Part shown: positions 43,341 through 54,290 of the stretch, piece after piece
Position numbering within the stretch: the stretch's first letter is position 1
Layout: every line of letters starts with the position of its first letter
Assembly: GCF_050947875.1 (NCBI RefSeq)
Contig: NC_134576.1
Coordinates: 59,834,255-59,898,254 of the forward strand
DNA: 64,000 bases
DNA from: Dermacentor variabilis
Taxonomy: Eukaryota; Arthropoda; Arachnida; Ixodida; Ixodidae
Reading direction: 5' to 3'
Translations under genes and position numbers: made by a program
Notes under the pieces: generated by a model
The model's input: the letters and a program-made list of their open reading frames with translations, nothing else
Database searches by the model: none
Told to the model about the DNA's origin: nothing

Positions 43341-46340
43341 AGTGGTTGTCTCGTGTCCCCTTCCTTCGTCTGTTGTTTTATATGGCGCCTTCTTTCTAAT
43401 CTTCCATGCGACTCGGTGGTAGCGCCATGCGCCTTCCGTTGGGGCGTTACTTCACCGGCCGAATTGCGACTTATCTCTGAGGGCTCATCCACTTCGCGTC
43501 TCGCAACACTGAGAGGTAAGCCGTCAATGTACTGGTAAGGATAAGGAGTGACAAGAGTTCTGGGGGATATCACGTTTGATAATTATTCGACGCGGATTGA
43601 TAAGGTGTTAAAAAGCGAATAAGGTCTTATATTGAGCAGAGCAATTCTGACAAGATCGATAAGGACCTATAATCATTGATAAAGGTCAGAGCTATTCCGA
43701 GAGTGTTAGACAATAGCATATCAGGCTTGATAAGCGTTTATAGGGGTCAGATCAACGTAGATAAGAACAATAATTACACCAAGTTTCGTGGAGATGGCCT
43801 CGTGGCACAACGCTCACGCATACGTATATAACTCCAGTGGAGATAATTCGTGAATTTTTTTAGTAATGCCCTTAGCAAGAAGGGTTCACACTATGTTAAA
43901 TAAAATGTGTGAAGTGATGCTGGTAATCTACTCAGGCCTCTTCAGGAAACAAGCATCATAACCACAGTCTGCCTTCACTTTGGCCGTTAATTCTACCGTA
44001 GGAGTTTTTTTCACTCAAAACAGGAATGGTAAGTTGAAATGCAGAAAGCATCTAACCAAATCCTTCCGCACAATCGTATTTACGCACCTATAAATTTCGC
44101 GCACGCTACGGAGAGAGCATGCACTGCTGCTATATTCCCACAGTTTGCAAGCGTTAAACTAATGAAGCTAATTGGAATCGTAGCAAAATCAGCGCGCCTA
44201 CTGCTACAATCCTACATTCTCAAAACTCTTGTACAGTTTAGATACAATAGAAATTCAGAAATACGTCGCATTTAATTATTTCTCTCTCCTAAAATAAACA
44301 TCATTTCTTTACAGACTGTTAAAATTTGTCAGTAGAGGTCGCACGGAGCAAGTACCAGTTACTGGGTAATAATAGAAGATTTAAATCCTTTTATCACTCG
44401 TATTTTCTATTAATAATATAATTATGACTGCTATTATAATTGCATATTCATGTATGGTAGAGTTCCGTCAACCAAGCAAGCTAGGTTTTCCTATGAACCA
44501 AGATTCATGGTGCAAAGTGGCTCACCGATTTCGGGACAGGCAAAGAACTCGAAGATGCTTAAGAAGCTGGCGTCGCCTGGTGCAGCGTGCGCAATTCCGA
44601 CTCCGCTGACTTGACGACCCTCGCTGACGTTCGGCCGGAGGAGGTAGTGGCAGGCTTGGTAAGCCTACAGCTGTGGCCTGTTCAGGTTCTGCGTAAGAAT
44701 GGCATTTCAATTACTGGGAAGCATAGACACGGGTATGCAGTTTACGCCACCACGCAAGAAACATAAACATATAAATATATATAGCACAAAGCTCGAACTC
44801 CAGTTCAAAATTGAAGGAACGCAAGCCGGTCAGGGCGGTTATGACTGCGTGAAAGAATGAAGAAAACGCAGCACAGGCTAACCTGGCTACCCCAGAAAGG
44901 CCCAGCTGAAGATAGGGTTCGTAAAGGGAAGGAGGAACAAGAAACGAGAAGTGCAAAAATTCAGTAGTACTCAGCCCAAACGAGGAGCGCTGAAGTAAAA
45001 AGAACGCTGGCAGATTGAAGAGCCTTTCTTCTTGAACAAGCACGGAAAGCTCGATGCGACCGGGCGCGTGGTGCTCGTGCAGCAATAAAGGCTGACAATT
45101 GTGTAAACAAAAATGGTGCATACCCACTGCGGGCGCTCAGCCAAGATTCAAATCGGGTTACATGAAGAAAAATAAAAATAAGAGTAAAAAAAAGTCTTAA
45201 ATCAAAGAGATGCGTGGTTAGCCTTGAAGTGAAAGAAGAAAGAAATGCACATATAAATAGTGTGAAGCTGATTCAACGTCCAGTAAAATTCGATGAAAGA
45301 CAACATCTTCCTGCCCGAGTCGAAAAATACAATACGGTATATGTACTATATTTAGTTAATTAGGAGGCCCCAGCTCGCAGAAGTGGTGACGTTTGACCGA
45401 CGTCAGACAGAGCATGAATCGAATTCCAACTTTTGTAATCCGTTGTCAACCTCACAGCCAACATCATCGCCATTGGCATCATAACTATTAAAATCATCTT
45501 TAGCCTTCAGATCATCAGCGTTGCTCTCAGAATAACGCATAATTTCACCACCATCATTGATGAGCACCAGCTTTCTCGGAGTTTTAAGTTGAACTATCCT
45601 CTGAATTGACGCAAGAAAAAGCTAGAATCCGAGTTTGCAAACGCACATGCCCGAATAGACAGAAAACGCTGTTCTGGCCAGGTCCCGTGGCTTCATTGAT
45701 TGAGGAGGCCTCCTGCTAGTAAGGCGACCGAAGAACTTCGTCTGCTTTCAGAGAAGATCTGTCATCATCCTGGCCCCATCACCGAGCCGACTGAGTTCGT
45801 TTAATGCAATGCATGCTCCATTACGCGAAAATCCTGCGTTGTCGTGGGTGACGTGACCGAAAGTTGGTACCAAAAGTGGCCGACGGTGGGAAAAGTAAAA
45901 ACACGTAATAAATGCTTGGATTAACGCCAAATTTGTCAGGCAGGTTTCTGTAAGCAAAGTAAATTACTGCCTGCGAAACGAAGAGGAGGTCAAGTTCGGT
46001 CTTGGTCAGTACGCCACGATAGCTTTTTTTCCCTATATTACCTTTATTAAAACACTACGTATACACGTACGAAGCAGGTCACTTCGTGCTAAACAAGATT
46101 ACCAGACGCCATGGTGGCTCCATAGCTCTAGTTGACTAAAGTTGTACCTAGTGCATCCATCAATGCTCACGTAACACGCAGATTGTATTGGATTTTATTT
46201 ATTGGCCTCACTGTTTGCGACGGGCGGGCACCGCATTGCAAAAAAAGATAGCGATGCCTTGGCCTTGGCTGGCAACATTCAAGTAGAAAGTACATGCAGA
46301 CCTAAGCGCAGTCGCACAACACTATCACTACCGACATACT

Positions 46341-46373
<33 letters not shown>

Positions 46374-47400
46374 GCGCACACACCAAGTTTTGCCGGTAAA
46401 GTGCGCACCATCGCCTTCTATGCATTGAGTATAAAGTCCTTAGATATTTTTTTTCCTGTTTTGAACTAGAAACCGGCTCTCAAGCGCTACCAGCGAATCT
46501 CATTGGGCGGCGCCAATTTCACGCAGCCTTCTTACGCTGTTCTCCAGGAGTCACTTGCACACTGCTACGAGCGAACTTAGGGGCAGGTTAAAGATACATT
46601 ATAGTGAGCAGTGTTTCTGTGCGTTTATCCTTTTGTCTTTTGCTTGTGCGAAGGATTTTCTATGGTGCGGTTGACCAGTCTCGGAAACGCCATGTAGAAG
46701 CGCTTGGAACGACCTCCTTCACAGCGTTTTACGCTTTCGACCGTTCGTCCTTCCTATTAATCGCCTCAGTATTGCCACATTTAAGATATTCAGTTGTACA
46801 TGTCTGTCACGGCCGCCTTTCAGCACGTTTTCCTGACGCGATGCGTAGTTTCCGCCTGCAGTACATAGCTTTCTAAGCTCCTATAAGGCGCATACTCGGT
46901 TCGTGCCTCGGTGGCAGCGTGTCCGTAGAAGCGGCGGAGACGCCGCTTCAGGAGATTAGTAAGATTAGCAGGAGATTAGCAAATCTAGGGATTTTATTTG
47001 AGTCGGCTCATGGCCGTGGCCATTTGGCCAGCGCCAGCACCGTTAGATGGAATTGCAGAAGAAGGAGGATGAAACCAACTTCAGTGAAGACGAGGGGAGG
47101 GGGAGATGGGAGCCGTCATAAGGCAGAGGGGGTTGGGGTGGTGTACCGCTGGCAGCGACCTCCGCAACCTAGTCTGCCCGCCCGGCTTAGGTTTGAGGAT
47201 TTGTAGATTTTAGTACGAAGTTCAGAGCCTCCTTTAAGGGAGATTGCAGCGGGAAATTTCTTGGGAGAGGATTAATGCTGAAACCACATAGAATATGTTG
47301 TGATCGGCTGGATCTGTGTCGTAATATTTAAAATTGTAATTATAGTGGCCATTGAATATATAAGATAGAATTTAGAGGACATAACAGTTATTGTTTGCAC
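43341..47400. other. Long stretch without recognised genes
   Basis: Only short unsupported frames. 44740-44790 and 45170-45190 are A-rich. A plus-strand 90-codon frame at 46604-46876 has no known domain. 46919-47206 is an equally unsupported basic frame. Confidence 0.45.
46338..46384. repeat. (CA)n(CG)n(CA)n dinucleotide repeat
   Basis: Compound CA/CG/CA tract, potentially Z-DNA forming by composition. Confidence 0.92.
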
Positions 47401-49255
47401 CCCGCGGACATCTATGGCTTGCGTTCTACTAGGGAGAATGGTGCATATATCTGCCGGTCCTCCATGTAGGCGGTGACTATTTCAGTGAAGCTATGGCTGG
47501 GTGTCGTTCCACCTGGTAGCCGTCCCCAAGCTGCCTCCACTTCCCGGTTAATTAGATTTTGGGCAGCACGGTGCGCCATTTTGTTCCCGCCGTTCTCAGA
47601 GGCTGCCAGCATCTAGATAAGCGTAACCTTGCCAACTGGGTGACTGAGTATATCGGAGACTCGTGCGCCCATAGACCTTTGCACATAACGGACATGGCGT
47701 TCGTTAATAGGCGGACATGGGGTCCGATATTACGAAGATGTATGACTACCCCAAACGCCTGTGGTTGAGTGGTGAAATCTGTAGGCGCTGGTGTGAGGCC
47801 CGTTTTTTGCAGCCCCGAATCTTCGCTTGTCTCTTCACCCGCGTCACACTCCACATAGGACTTCCTACGCCGTCGTCAAAGCATCAGCAGTAAGCCAGAG
47901 TTGTCAGAGCACAGACTTGTACCTCGAAGAGGACGCTGTTTGCTACACCATTATCATAGATTTTAACACTGATCTCTTGTTTGCATTCCTTATTGAGTAT
48001 AGGTGCGGACTTTCCCTCCACGTCTTGGCTCCAAGTATAAGTCTCTGCCTTTCGTACCAGGACCTCAACTGCTCTTGGCTGCTTTCACTCCATCCCCTCA
48101 TGTACAGAGCTCGCGAAGAACCCGCATTTCTTGCAGAGCTGCTACAGCCTTTTCGTCCACCTGGCACAGTTGAGGTGCACGCAGTCTAACTTTCGCCATT
48201 CCCAGAGGTGCGGCTGCATCATGTAAGACAGATTGCTGCGTGCGTCGCGAGCTTCAAAACGGGACCACCTTAGGTTACCCTGGGTAGCCTCGTTTCCCAC
48301 GTTGCCGTGGCAGCCCGGGACCACTCTCCCTACAGTGCGCTGGCTGCGTTTCAGGCATTCTCCAGTTGGCCCTGCGGGGCTAGCGCATGCTTTGGGGAAG
48401 AGCAGCGCAGGGATCGTGCTCGGTATTCCAGAGTTCCGCATCATAGTGAAACGACTAAAACCCGACAGGAATACTTGGCCGGAATACTTGGCCGACCCGA
48501 TAGGGTGTTCGTCTCAGGTGCGTCTCGTGGTTTGCCGTGTAATCCTCTTGTGCGCTGAAATTCAGGCAGAGGTAGCAGTACTCACTTCTTTGAGGCAGCA
48601 GTCCTCCACATGGTAGTGCAAGCGAGCCAGGTGCCTCAGGCCCAGAGAAGGTGATTACCGCCGATTTCTCGGTGTTCAACTAATGCCCTAGAGGGCACCT
48701 TGGCCTCGGCCCAGCTGGTGATGGCCTGCATATCACCTATGTTAACAACCAGTAGCATGAAGTCGTCCCCCGATGCAAAACCTGGGAACACTTGCTACTG
48801 CCTGAGCCCCTCGCTTGTTCGCTCCACCCCAGAGGCCACCCCGGAGGCCAATATTGTGCACTCTACCCCTGCGGTATACAACATATAAAACGCGAGAGAT
48901 GGCAGCCCTGTTTCAAACCTTTGCCCACCACTACCTAGCTCGAATAGCCGCCGTTTAAGGTAGCTATAAAAGTGCCTTCTTTATACAGGCGTCTGACAAG
49001 TCCAGTCCATCAAGACGGCATCCAGAACGCATCAAGATGCTGTAGCAATAGTGCGTGCGCGACATTGTCGTAGGCCTTCGTGATATCAAGAAAGCCGCTA
49101 ATCAACCCAAGATGCAGATGCTCAGGAACACTGGCTGTCATGGAGTAGTCGCTCGCGCGAAAACCGTTCTGCAACTGAGTCTGGTGACCGCCTCCTTCGA
49201 CCCACGCAATCCTTCAAGTCTTTTTAACTTCGGCGCAACACACGGTACACTACAC
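47400..49255 (-). pseudogene. LINE fragment, RT to RNase H, heavily broken
   Basis: On the minus strand the order is RT to RNase H. QNGFRASDYSM and ISGFLDITKAYDNVAHALLLQHL (motif A) lie at about 49180-49030. A degraded motif C region follows, FASGDDFMLLVV, at about 48780-48740. Post-RT blocks are NTEKSAVITFSGPE (48679-48640) and VVPGCHGNVGNEATQGNLRWSRFEARDA (about 48330-48250). An RNase H end, GGNKMAHRAAQNLINREVEAAWG, lies at 47600-47520. Every block is in a different frame from the next. RT followed by RNase H makes it I-like, but it is a separate family from the element at 31-36 kb. Its upstream end abuts the 3' end of an RTE-like fragment at 49256. Confidence 0.72.
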
Positions 49256-50930
49256 AAGTGATTGTTATCATCATCAACCTGGTTACGCCCACTGCAGATC
49301 AAACGCCTCTCCCATACTTCTTCAACTACCCCGGCCATCTCCTAACTGTGGCCATGTTGCTCCTACAAACTTCTTAATCTCACACGCCCCCCTAACTTTC
49401 GGCCGCCCCCTTGGTACGCTTCCCTTCCCTTGGAATAGAGTCCGTAACCCTTAATGACCATCGGTTATCTTCCCTCCTCATTAGATGTCCTGCCAATGCC
49501 AAGATGACATTAACTCGCGTTTTTTCCCTCTCCCAATCTGCTCTTTTCTTATCCCTTAACGTTACAGCTATCATTCTTCTTTCCATAGCTCGTTGCGTTG
49601 TCCTCAATTTAAGTAGAACCCTTTTCGTAAGCCTCCAGGTTTCTGCCCCGTAGGTGGGTAGTGGTAAGACACAGCTATTATATACTTTTCTCTTGAGGGA
49701 TGATGGCAACCTGCTGTTCGTGATCTGAGAATGCCTGCCAGAGGCACTCCAGCCCAATCTTATCCTTCTGATTATTTAAGTCTCATGATCCGGATCCGCG
49801 GTCACTACCTGTCCTAAGTAGATGTATTCCCGTACCACTTCCAGTGCCTCGCTACCTATCGTAAACTGCTGTTCTCTTCCGAGACTGTTAAACATTGCTT
49901 TAGTTTTCTGCAGATAAATTTTAGACCTACCCTTCTGCTTTGCCTCTCCAGGTCAGTGAGCATGCATTGCAGTTGGTCCCCGGAGTTACTAAGCAAGGCA
50001 ATATCATCAGCGAATCGCAAGATACTAAGGTATTCTTTGTTAAATCTTATCTCCACTTCTTCCCAATCCAGGTCTCTGAATACCTCCTATAAACACGCTG
50101 TGAATAGCATTGGAGAGATCGTACCTCCCTGCCTGACGCCGTTCTTTTTTGGGATTTTGTTGCTTTCTTTATGGAGGACTGCGGTGGCTGTGGAGCCGCT
50201 ATAGATATCTTTCAGTATTTTTACATGCGGCTCGTCTACACCTTGATTGCGTAATGCCTCCAGGACTGCTGAGGTTTCGATTGAATCAAAGGCTTTCTCG
50301 TAAACAATGAAAGCTATATATAAGGGTTGGTTATATTCCGCACATTTCCCTATCACCTTATTGATAGTGTGAATATCGTCTATTGTTGAGTAGCCTTTAC
50401 GGAATCCTGCCTGGGCCTTTGGTTGATGTAAGTCTAAGGTGTTCCTGGTTGTATTAGCTATTACCTTAGTAAATGCTTTGTAGGCAACGGAGAGTAAGCT
50501 GATCGGTCTATAATTTTTCAAGTCTTTGGCGTCCCCTTTCTTATGAATTAGGATTATGCTAGCGTTCGTCCAAGACTCCGGTACGCTCAAAGTCATGAGG
50601 CATTGCGTATACAGGGTGGCCAGTTTTTCTAGAACAATCTACCCACCATCCTTCAACAAATCTGCTGTTACTTGATCCTGCCCAGCTGCCTTCCCCCTTT
50701 GCATAGCTCCCAAGGCATTCTTTACTTATTTCGGCGTTACTTGTGAGATGACAATTCTACTAGACTATTCTCTGTTCCATTATCGTCGTGGGTGGCATTG
50801 ATAGTGTATAAATCTCTATAGAACTCCTAAGCCACTTGAACAATCTCATCCACATTGGTAATATTGCCGGCTTTGTTTCTTAACGCATACATCCGATTCT
50901 TGCCTATTGCTAGTTTCTTCTTCTTTGATT
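49256..50930 (-). pseudogene. RTE/BovB-like LINE, RT and C-terminus
   Basis: Minus strand, 5'-truncated. RT: SVPESWTNASIILIHKKGD, KNYRPISLLSVAYKAFTKVI, QAGFRKGYSTIDDI, LYIAFIVYEKAFDSI (motif A, where the usual DYEKAFD reads VYEKAFD), KNGVRQGGTISPMLF (50596-50087). Motif C FADDIALLSNS lies at about 50015-49980. The C-terminal part 49757-49392 has RKVYNSCVLPLPTYGAETW and RMIAVTLRDKKRADW. The end near 49290 reads SMGEAFDLQWA and is followed by a GATGATGAT-type tail at 49256-49275. Those blocks and the trinucleotide tail are typical of RTE. Frameshifts and stops break it, and the endonuclease is missing. Confidence 0.82.
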
Positions 50931-51226
50931 TTAGGCTTACTCCGTTCCTGGGAGTGGGAGTGGCTTATGCCCCACCTTTATCGTGTGGAAAGACTTACAT
51001 TGGTCAGACCGGGCGTGGCATTAATGAGCGGATCAGGGAACACGCCAGAAAAGTAAACACCAATGCTGACAGAGGGGCAGATATTGTGTCCCACTTGAAC
51101 ACTTGCCGTCCGAACTTGCCACATTTGACCATCCTTGTACTTTTTGAAGCAGGGGCAGTTATGCTTGACCAGAACAGTGCGGCTGAGGTTCGAGAACCCA
51201 CAGAGATAAAGCTCCGAGGAACGTAA
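50931..51226 (+). pseudogene. Penelope-like GIY-YIG fragment
   Basis: Plus strand: VAYAPPLSCGKTYIGQTG (VAY / YIG), RGINERIREHARKV (Arg, His helix), ADIVSHLNTC and LTILVLFEAGAVMLDQNSAAEV, then the Glu-containing REPTEIKL end and stop at 51226. It is a close relative of the domain at 42.8-43.2 kb. The RT is absent. The last third, from 51131, is the first unit of the tandem array that follows, so the array is built from this gene's own end plus 3' UTR. Confidence 0.78.
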
Positions 51227-52480
51227 TCTGGACAACCACCAACAGTAAGCGTCCCATCCTTTCAGTGGCGCCGCGCCCAAAAGAAGTGGTGCCTGGCGCG
51301 CCTATATATCCCGCTTCATATATATCGCGGGGGCGTCAGTGGATGAACCATGTTGCCAGCCGCCAGTAGCCGAAGGAAACGAACTTGGGCATCCTTGCTC
51401 TGGCCAGTAGCCGAAGGAACCAAACTCGACTATCCTTGCAGTTTTTGAAGCAGGGGCAGAAATGCTTGCCTAGCACAGCGCGGCCAAGGTTTGAGAATCC
51501 ACGGAGATGAGGCACAGAGGAACCTAATCTGGAAAACTGTACCGGTAAGCGTGCCATCCTGTCAGCGGCGTCGTGCCCAAACGAAGTGGTGCCTGGCTGG
51601 CCTATATATTCCGCTTCATATATATTGCGGGGGCGTCAGTGAATGAAGCATGTTGCCAGGCGCCAGTAGCCGAATGAGCCGAACATGGCCGTCTTTGCTT
51701 TTGCCAGTACCCGAAGGAACCAAACTTGGCCATCCTTGCACTTTTTGAAGCAAGGGCATAAATGCCTGGCTAGGACAGTGCGGCCGAGGTTCGCAAACCC
51801 ACGGAGATAATGCACCGAGAAACCTAATCTGGAAAAAAATCTGCGGTAAACGACCCATCCTTTCAGCGGCGTCGTGCCGAAAGAAGTCGTGCCTGGCTGG
51901 CCTATATATCCCGCTTCATATATGGCGGGGGCATCAGTGAATGAACCATGCTGCCAGCCGCCCGTAGCCGAAGGAACATAACTTGGCCATCCTTGCTCTG
52001 GCCAGTAGCCGAAGAAACCAAACTCGGCCATCCTTGCACTTCTTGAAGCCGGGGTAGAAATGCTTGACTAGCACAGCGCCGCCAAGGTTCTAGAACCCAC
52101 GGAGAAAAGACACCGAGGAACCTAATCTGGAAAAACAGCAACGGTAAGCATATCATCGTTTCAGCGGCGTCGAGCCCAAAAGAAGTGGTGCCTGGTGCGC
52201 CTATATATTCTGATTCATATATATTGCGGGAACATCAGTGAATGAACCATGTTGTCAGCAGCCAGTAGCCGAAGTAATCGAATTTGGCCACCTTTGCTCT
52301 GGCCAGTAGCCGAAGGAACTAAACTCGGCCATCCTTGCACTTTTTGAAGCAGGATCAGAAATGCTTAACTAGGAGAGTGCGGCCAAGGTTCGAGAACCCA
52401 CGGAGTAAGGCATCGAGGAACCTAATCTGGAAAATAGCAACGATAAGCGATCCATCCTTTCACCGACGTCGTGCCCGTCA
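51131..52480 (+). repeat. ~300-bp tandem array derived from a Penelope-like 3' end
   Basis: The marker ATCCTTG(C/T)A(C/G)TTTTTGAAGC recurs at 51131, 51432, 51732, 52030 and 52331, i.e. every 298-301 bases, about 4.5 units. Each unit carries the GIY-YIG C-terminal coding end, the 3' UTR, a CGCTTCATATATATxGCGGG block and a ~46-bp internal duplication (GCCAGTAGCCGAAGGAA...CATCCTTGC). Units differ by scattered substitutions, so the array is not brand new. The last unit stops after about 150 bases. Confidence 0.92.
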
Positions 52481-52840
52481 GCGGCCTCGCACTCCTCAAT
52501 TAGTTGAACATGTGCTTCGTTTCTCGTGCAAGTAATCTCCGCCTCTCTGAACAATCCAGCTCAAGGACTCGAATTATGTTATCTGCAACAGGCTATTTAT
52601 AGTAATTTCATAAGACGTAAAAAATTATCACCCTGTATATTAGGTTTGTGTATGCGTAGGTCAAGGAACTCAATCGTGAATCGACTCGCATAGGCTCGGG
52701 CCGAACTACGAGTTAGCCCGAGTGAATCCCAGCGGTGTGTGTGCCGGGGACTGAATAGGATTTTGGTGTCTCGGTCAGTCTGGGCGACGCCTGGGTGAGC
52801 AGCACTTTCTTGAGTCCGAGTGCGAAATTGACCTAAGCTG

Positions 52841-52948
52841 TATGTTCAATAGGGCTGGTTGGTTCATCTTAGAATAAAAACAGGAACAGCACAACACAGG
52901 ACGAGCCAGTAAAGAGATTCCTATGTTGCGCTGTTCCTGTTCTTATTC
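52841..52948 (-). mobile_element. Hairpin mini-element with 12-bp target duplication (copy 2)
   Basis: A 108-bp insertion. Read on the minus strand it begins with a hairpin: arms 52949-52919 and 52901-52871, 31 bases with 3 mismatches, loop 17. A 30-base tail follows with AACCAACCAGCCC. It is flanked by TGACCTAAGCTG at 52829-52840 and 52949-52960. Same plan as 17044-17167: hairpin flush with the 5' border, AACCAACxxGCCC in the tail, 10-12 bp duplication. Arm sequences differ between the two copies. Confidence 0.75.
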
Positions 52949-52960
52949 TGACCTAAGCTG

Positions 52961-53729
52961 AATGATAATTTTTTTTTATGTCCTCTACAAACACGCGGCT
53001 TTGCCCATGCTCAAGGCTGTCTTCTTTAAAAATAAGCATACTCAACTCAAAAAGTGAGTCTGTGCTCTCACTAGCCGCGCAACCCGTAAGAACTACTACC
53101 CCCCCCCCCACCTTCCTCCTCCTGCCCGTTATCACTTGCGCATGCGTAATGCCCCCCCCCCCCCACCGCTCTTCCTGACGTTCTTGTACTCGCTGTCTTT
53201 CTCTTCATTGCATATCCTTCATTATTCTCCTCTATTCAACCGGATATTGCGATCTGAGTAACAACCTGCTTTTCCCTTTTTTATTATTTCTCTCTCTCTC
53301 TCTCCCTACTTTACGTTCCCCCCAGTGACTAACAATAGCGATTCTATGAATGTCTCCTTTCTCCCCCAGCGCTATATCATCATAAGCGAAAATAGCAACG
53401 TTTAAGTAGTCATAGTGGCTTAAGCTAATGGAGAGCTATTCATTACAAATGTAAATCAGTGCTTGCCCTTTACATTCAAGTCATAATTCTAGGAACAAGA
53501 CCTTCTAAAGTTGATTTTGTTGCATCTCTTTGAACGGGCCTTCTTTCAGGCTTACATTTTATTTCGTTCTAAAGTTATGCCACGTGGCAACCAAAACGAG
53601 AAAAAAAATTACTGTGTGACGCTTAAATAGACAACAATTTTGCCCGCGTGGCCAGTGCAGGACAAGTAACTCGCCTCACTTTTGCGTATATCTGGTGTGA
53701 AAAAAGACATGCGTGCTCGACTCGCAATT
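52961..53729. other. No gene; poly-C runs
   Basis: Contains C runs at 53100-53109 and 53153-53164 and a CT-rich tract at 53290-53305. No supported coding sequence. Confidence 0.5.
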
Positions 53730-54290
53730 TTAGCAAGGTGCATCAAAACTTCCCGCCAACAAACGTCTTCGCTTAAATTCGACAGAGGGCGGCACACTTC
53801 CATACTCTGCAAGCATGTGCACGGTGACGTAAACTAAGACCATGCCGCGAAATTCAGCCATCCGAAAAAGAGGATTTTGTTTTCGCAGTACTAAAGTGCT
53901 CGTGTGTAAGTTGAAACCACTGGAATACAGTTGACTGTAAGCTCTATTGAGTATCTGTAAGGAAGGAGCTGCCCTAAAGAAGCATTCCACATCATAGGTG
54001 TTTGGTCCTGCCACGGGTAGGTAGCGACAAACATCTTTGTGTCGTCTAACTACTCTTAAACAGTTGGGCTTTAATGATTTCGACGCCAAATCCCAAAGTT
54101 TTTTGTTGTTGCTTTTTTTGAAATATTCATTGATATGCTGTCGTACTCTAGAGAAATTAAGGAAGGGAAATGTCTTATGAAACTGAAGCAGTTGCAACAT
54201 GTTCAATCGCAGAAAATGGCGCTCTTTGTATTTTGAAATGAGTGACACACACTTTATCAATGGCGATTGCCATTTCAAATGGAGACTCAA
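53730..54290 (-). CDS. Unrecognised 186-codon open frame
   Basis: The longest open frame in the window that I cannot assign to a transposon. On the minus strand it starts at 54290, exactly where the decayed gypsy element breaks off, and runs to 53730. The protein is basic and moderately hydrophobic, with no signal peptide, zinc motif or repeat. The first segments contain KWQSPLIKCVSLISKYK and RLNMLQLLQFHKTFPFL; the C-terminal part contains RGMVLVYVTVHMLAEYG. It may be an exon, a piece of an unknown element or chance; the start lies in the element junction. No promoter or splice evidence was found. Confidence 0.2.
   Translation of the reverse strand: MSLHLKWQSPLIKCVSLISKYKERHFLRLNMLQLLQFHKTFPFLNFSRVRQHINEYFKKSNNKKLWDLASKSLKPNCLRVVRRHKDVCRYLPVAGPNTYDVECFFRAAPSLQILNRAYSQLYSSGFNLHTSTLVLRKQNPLFRMAEFRGMVLVYVTVHMLAEYGSVPPSVEFKRRRLLAGSFDAPC

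Noticed and set aside
51131..52480. Possible CRISPR-like array
   Set aside because: Units are ~300 bp, diverged along their whole length, without short repeats and unique spacers, and the DNA is eukaryotic.
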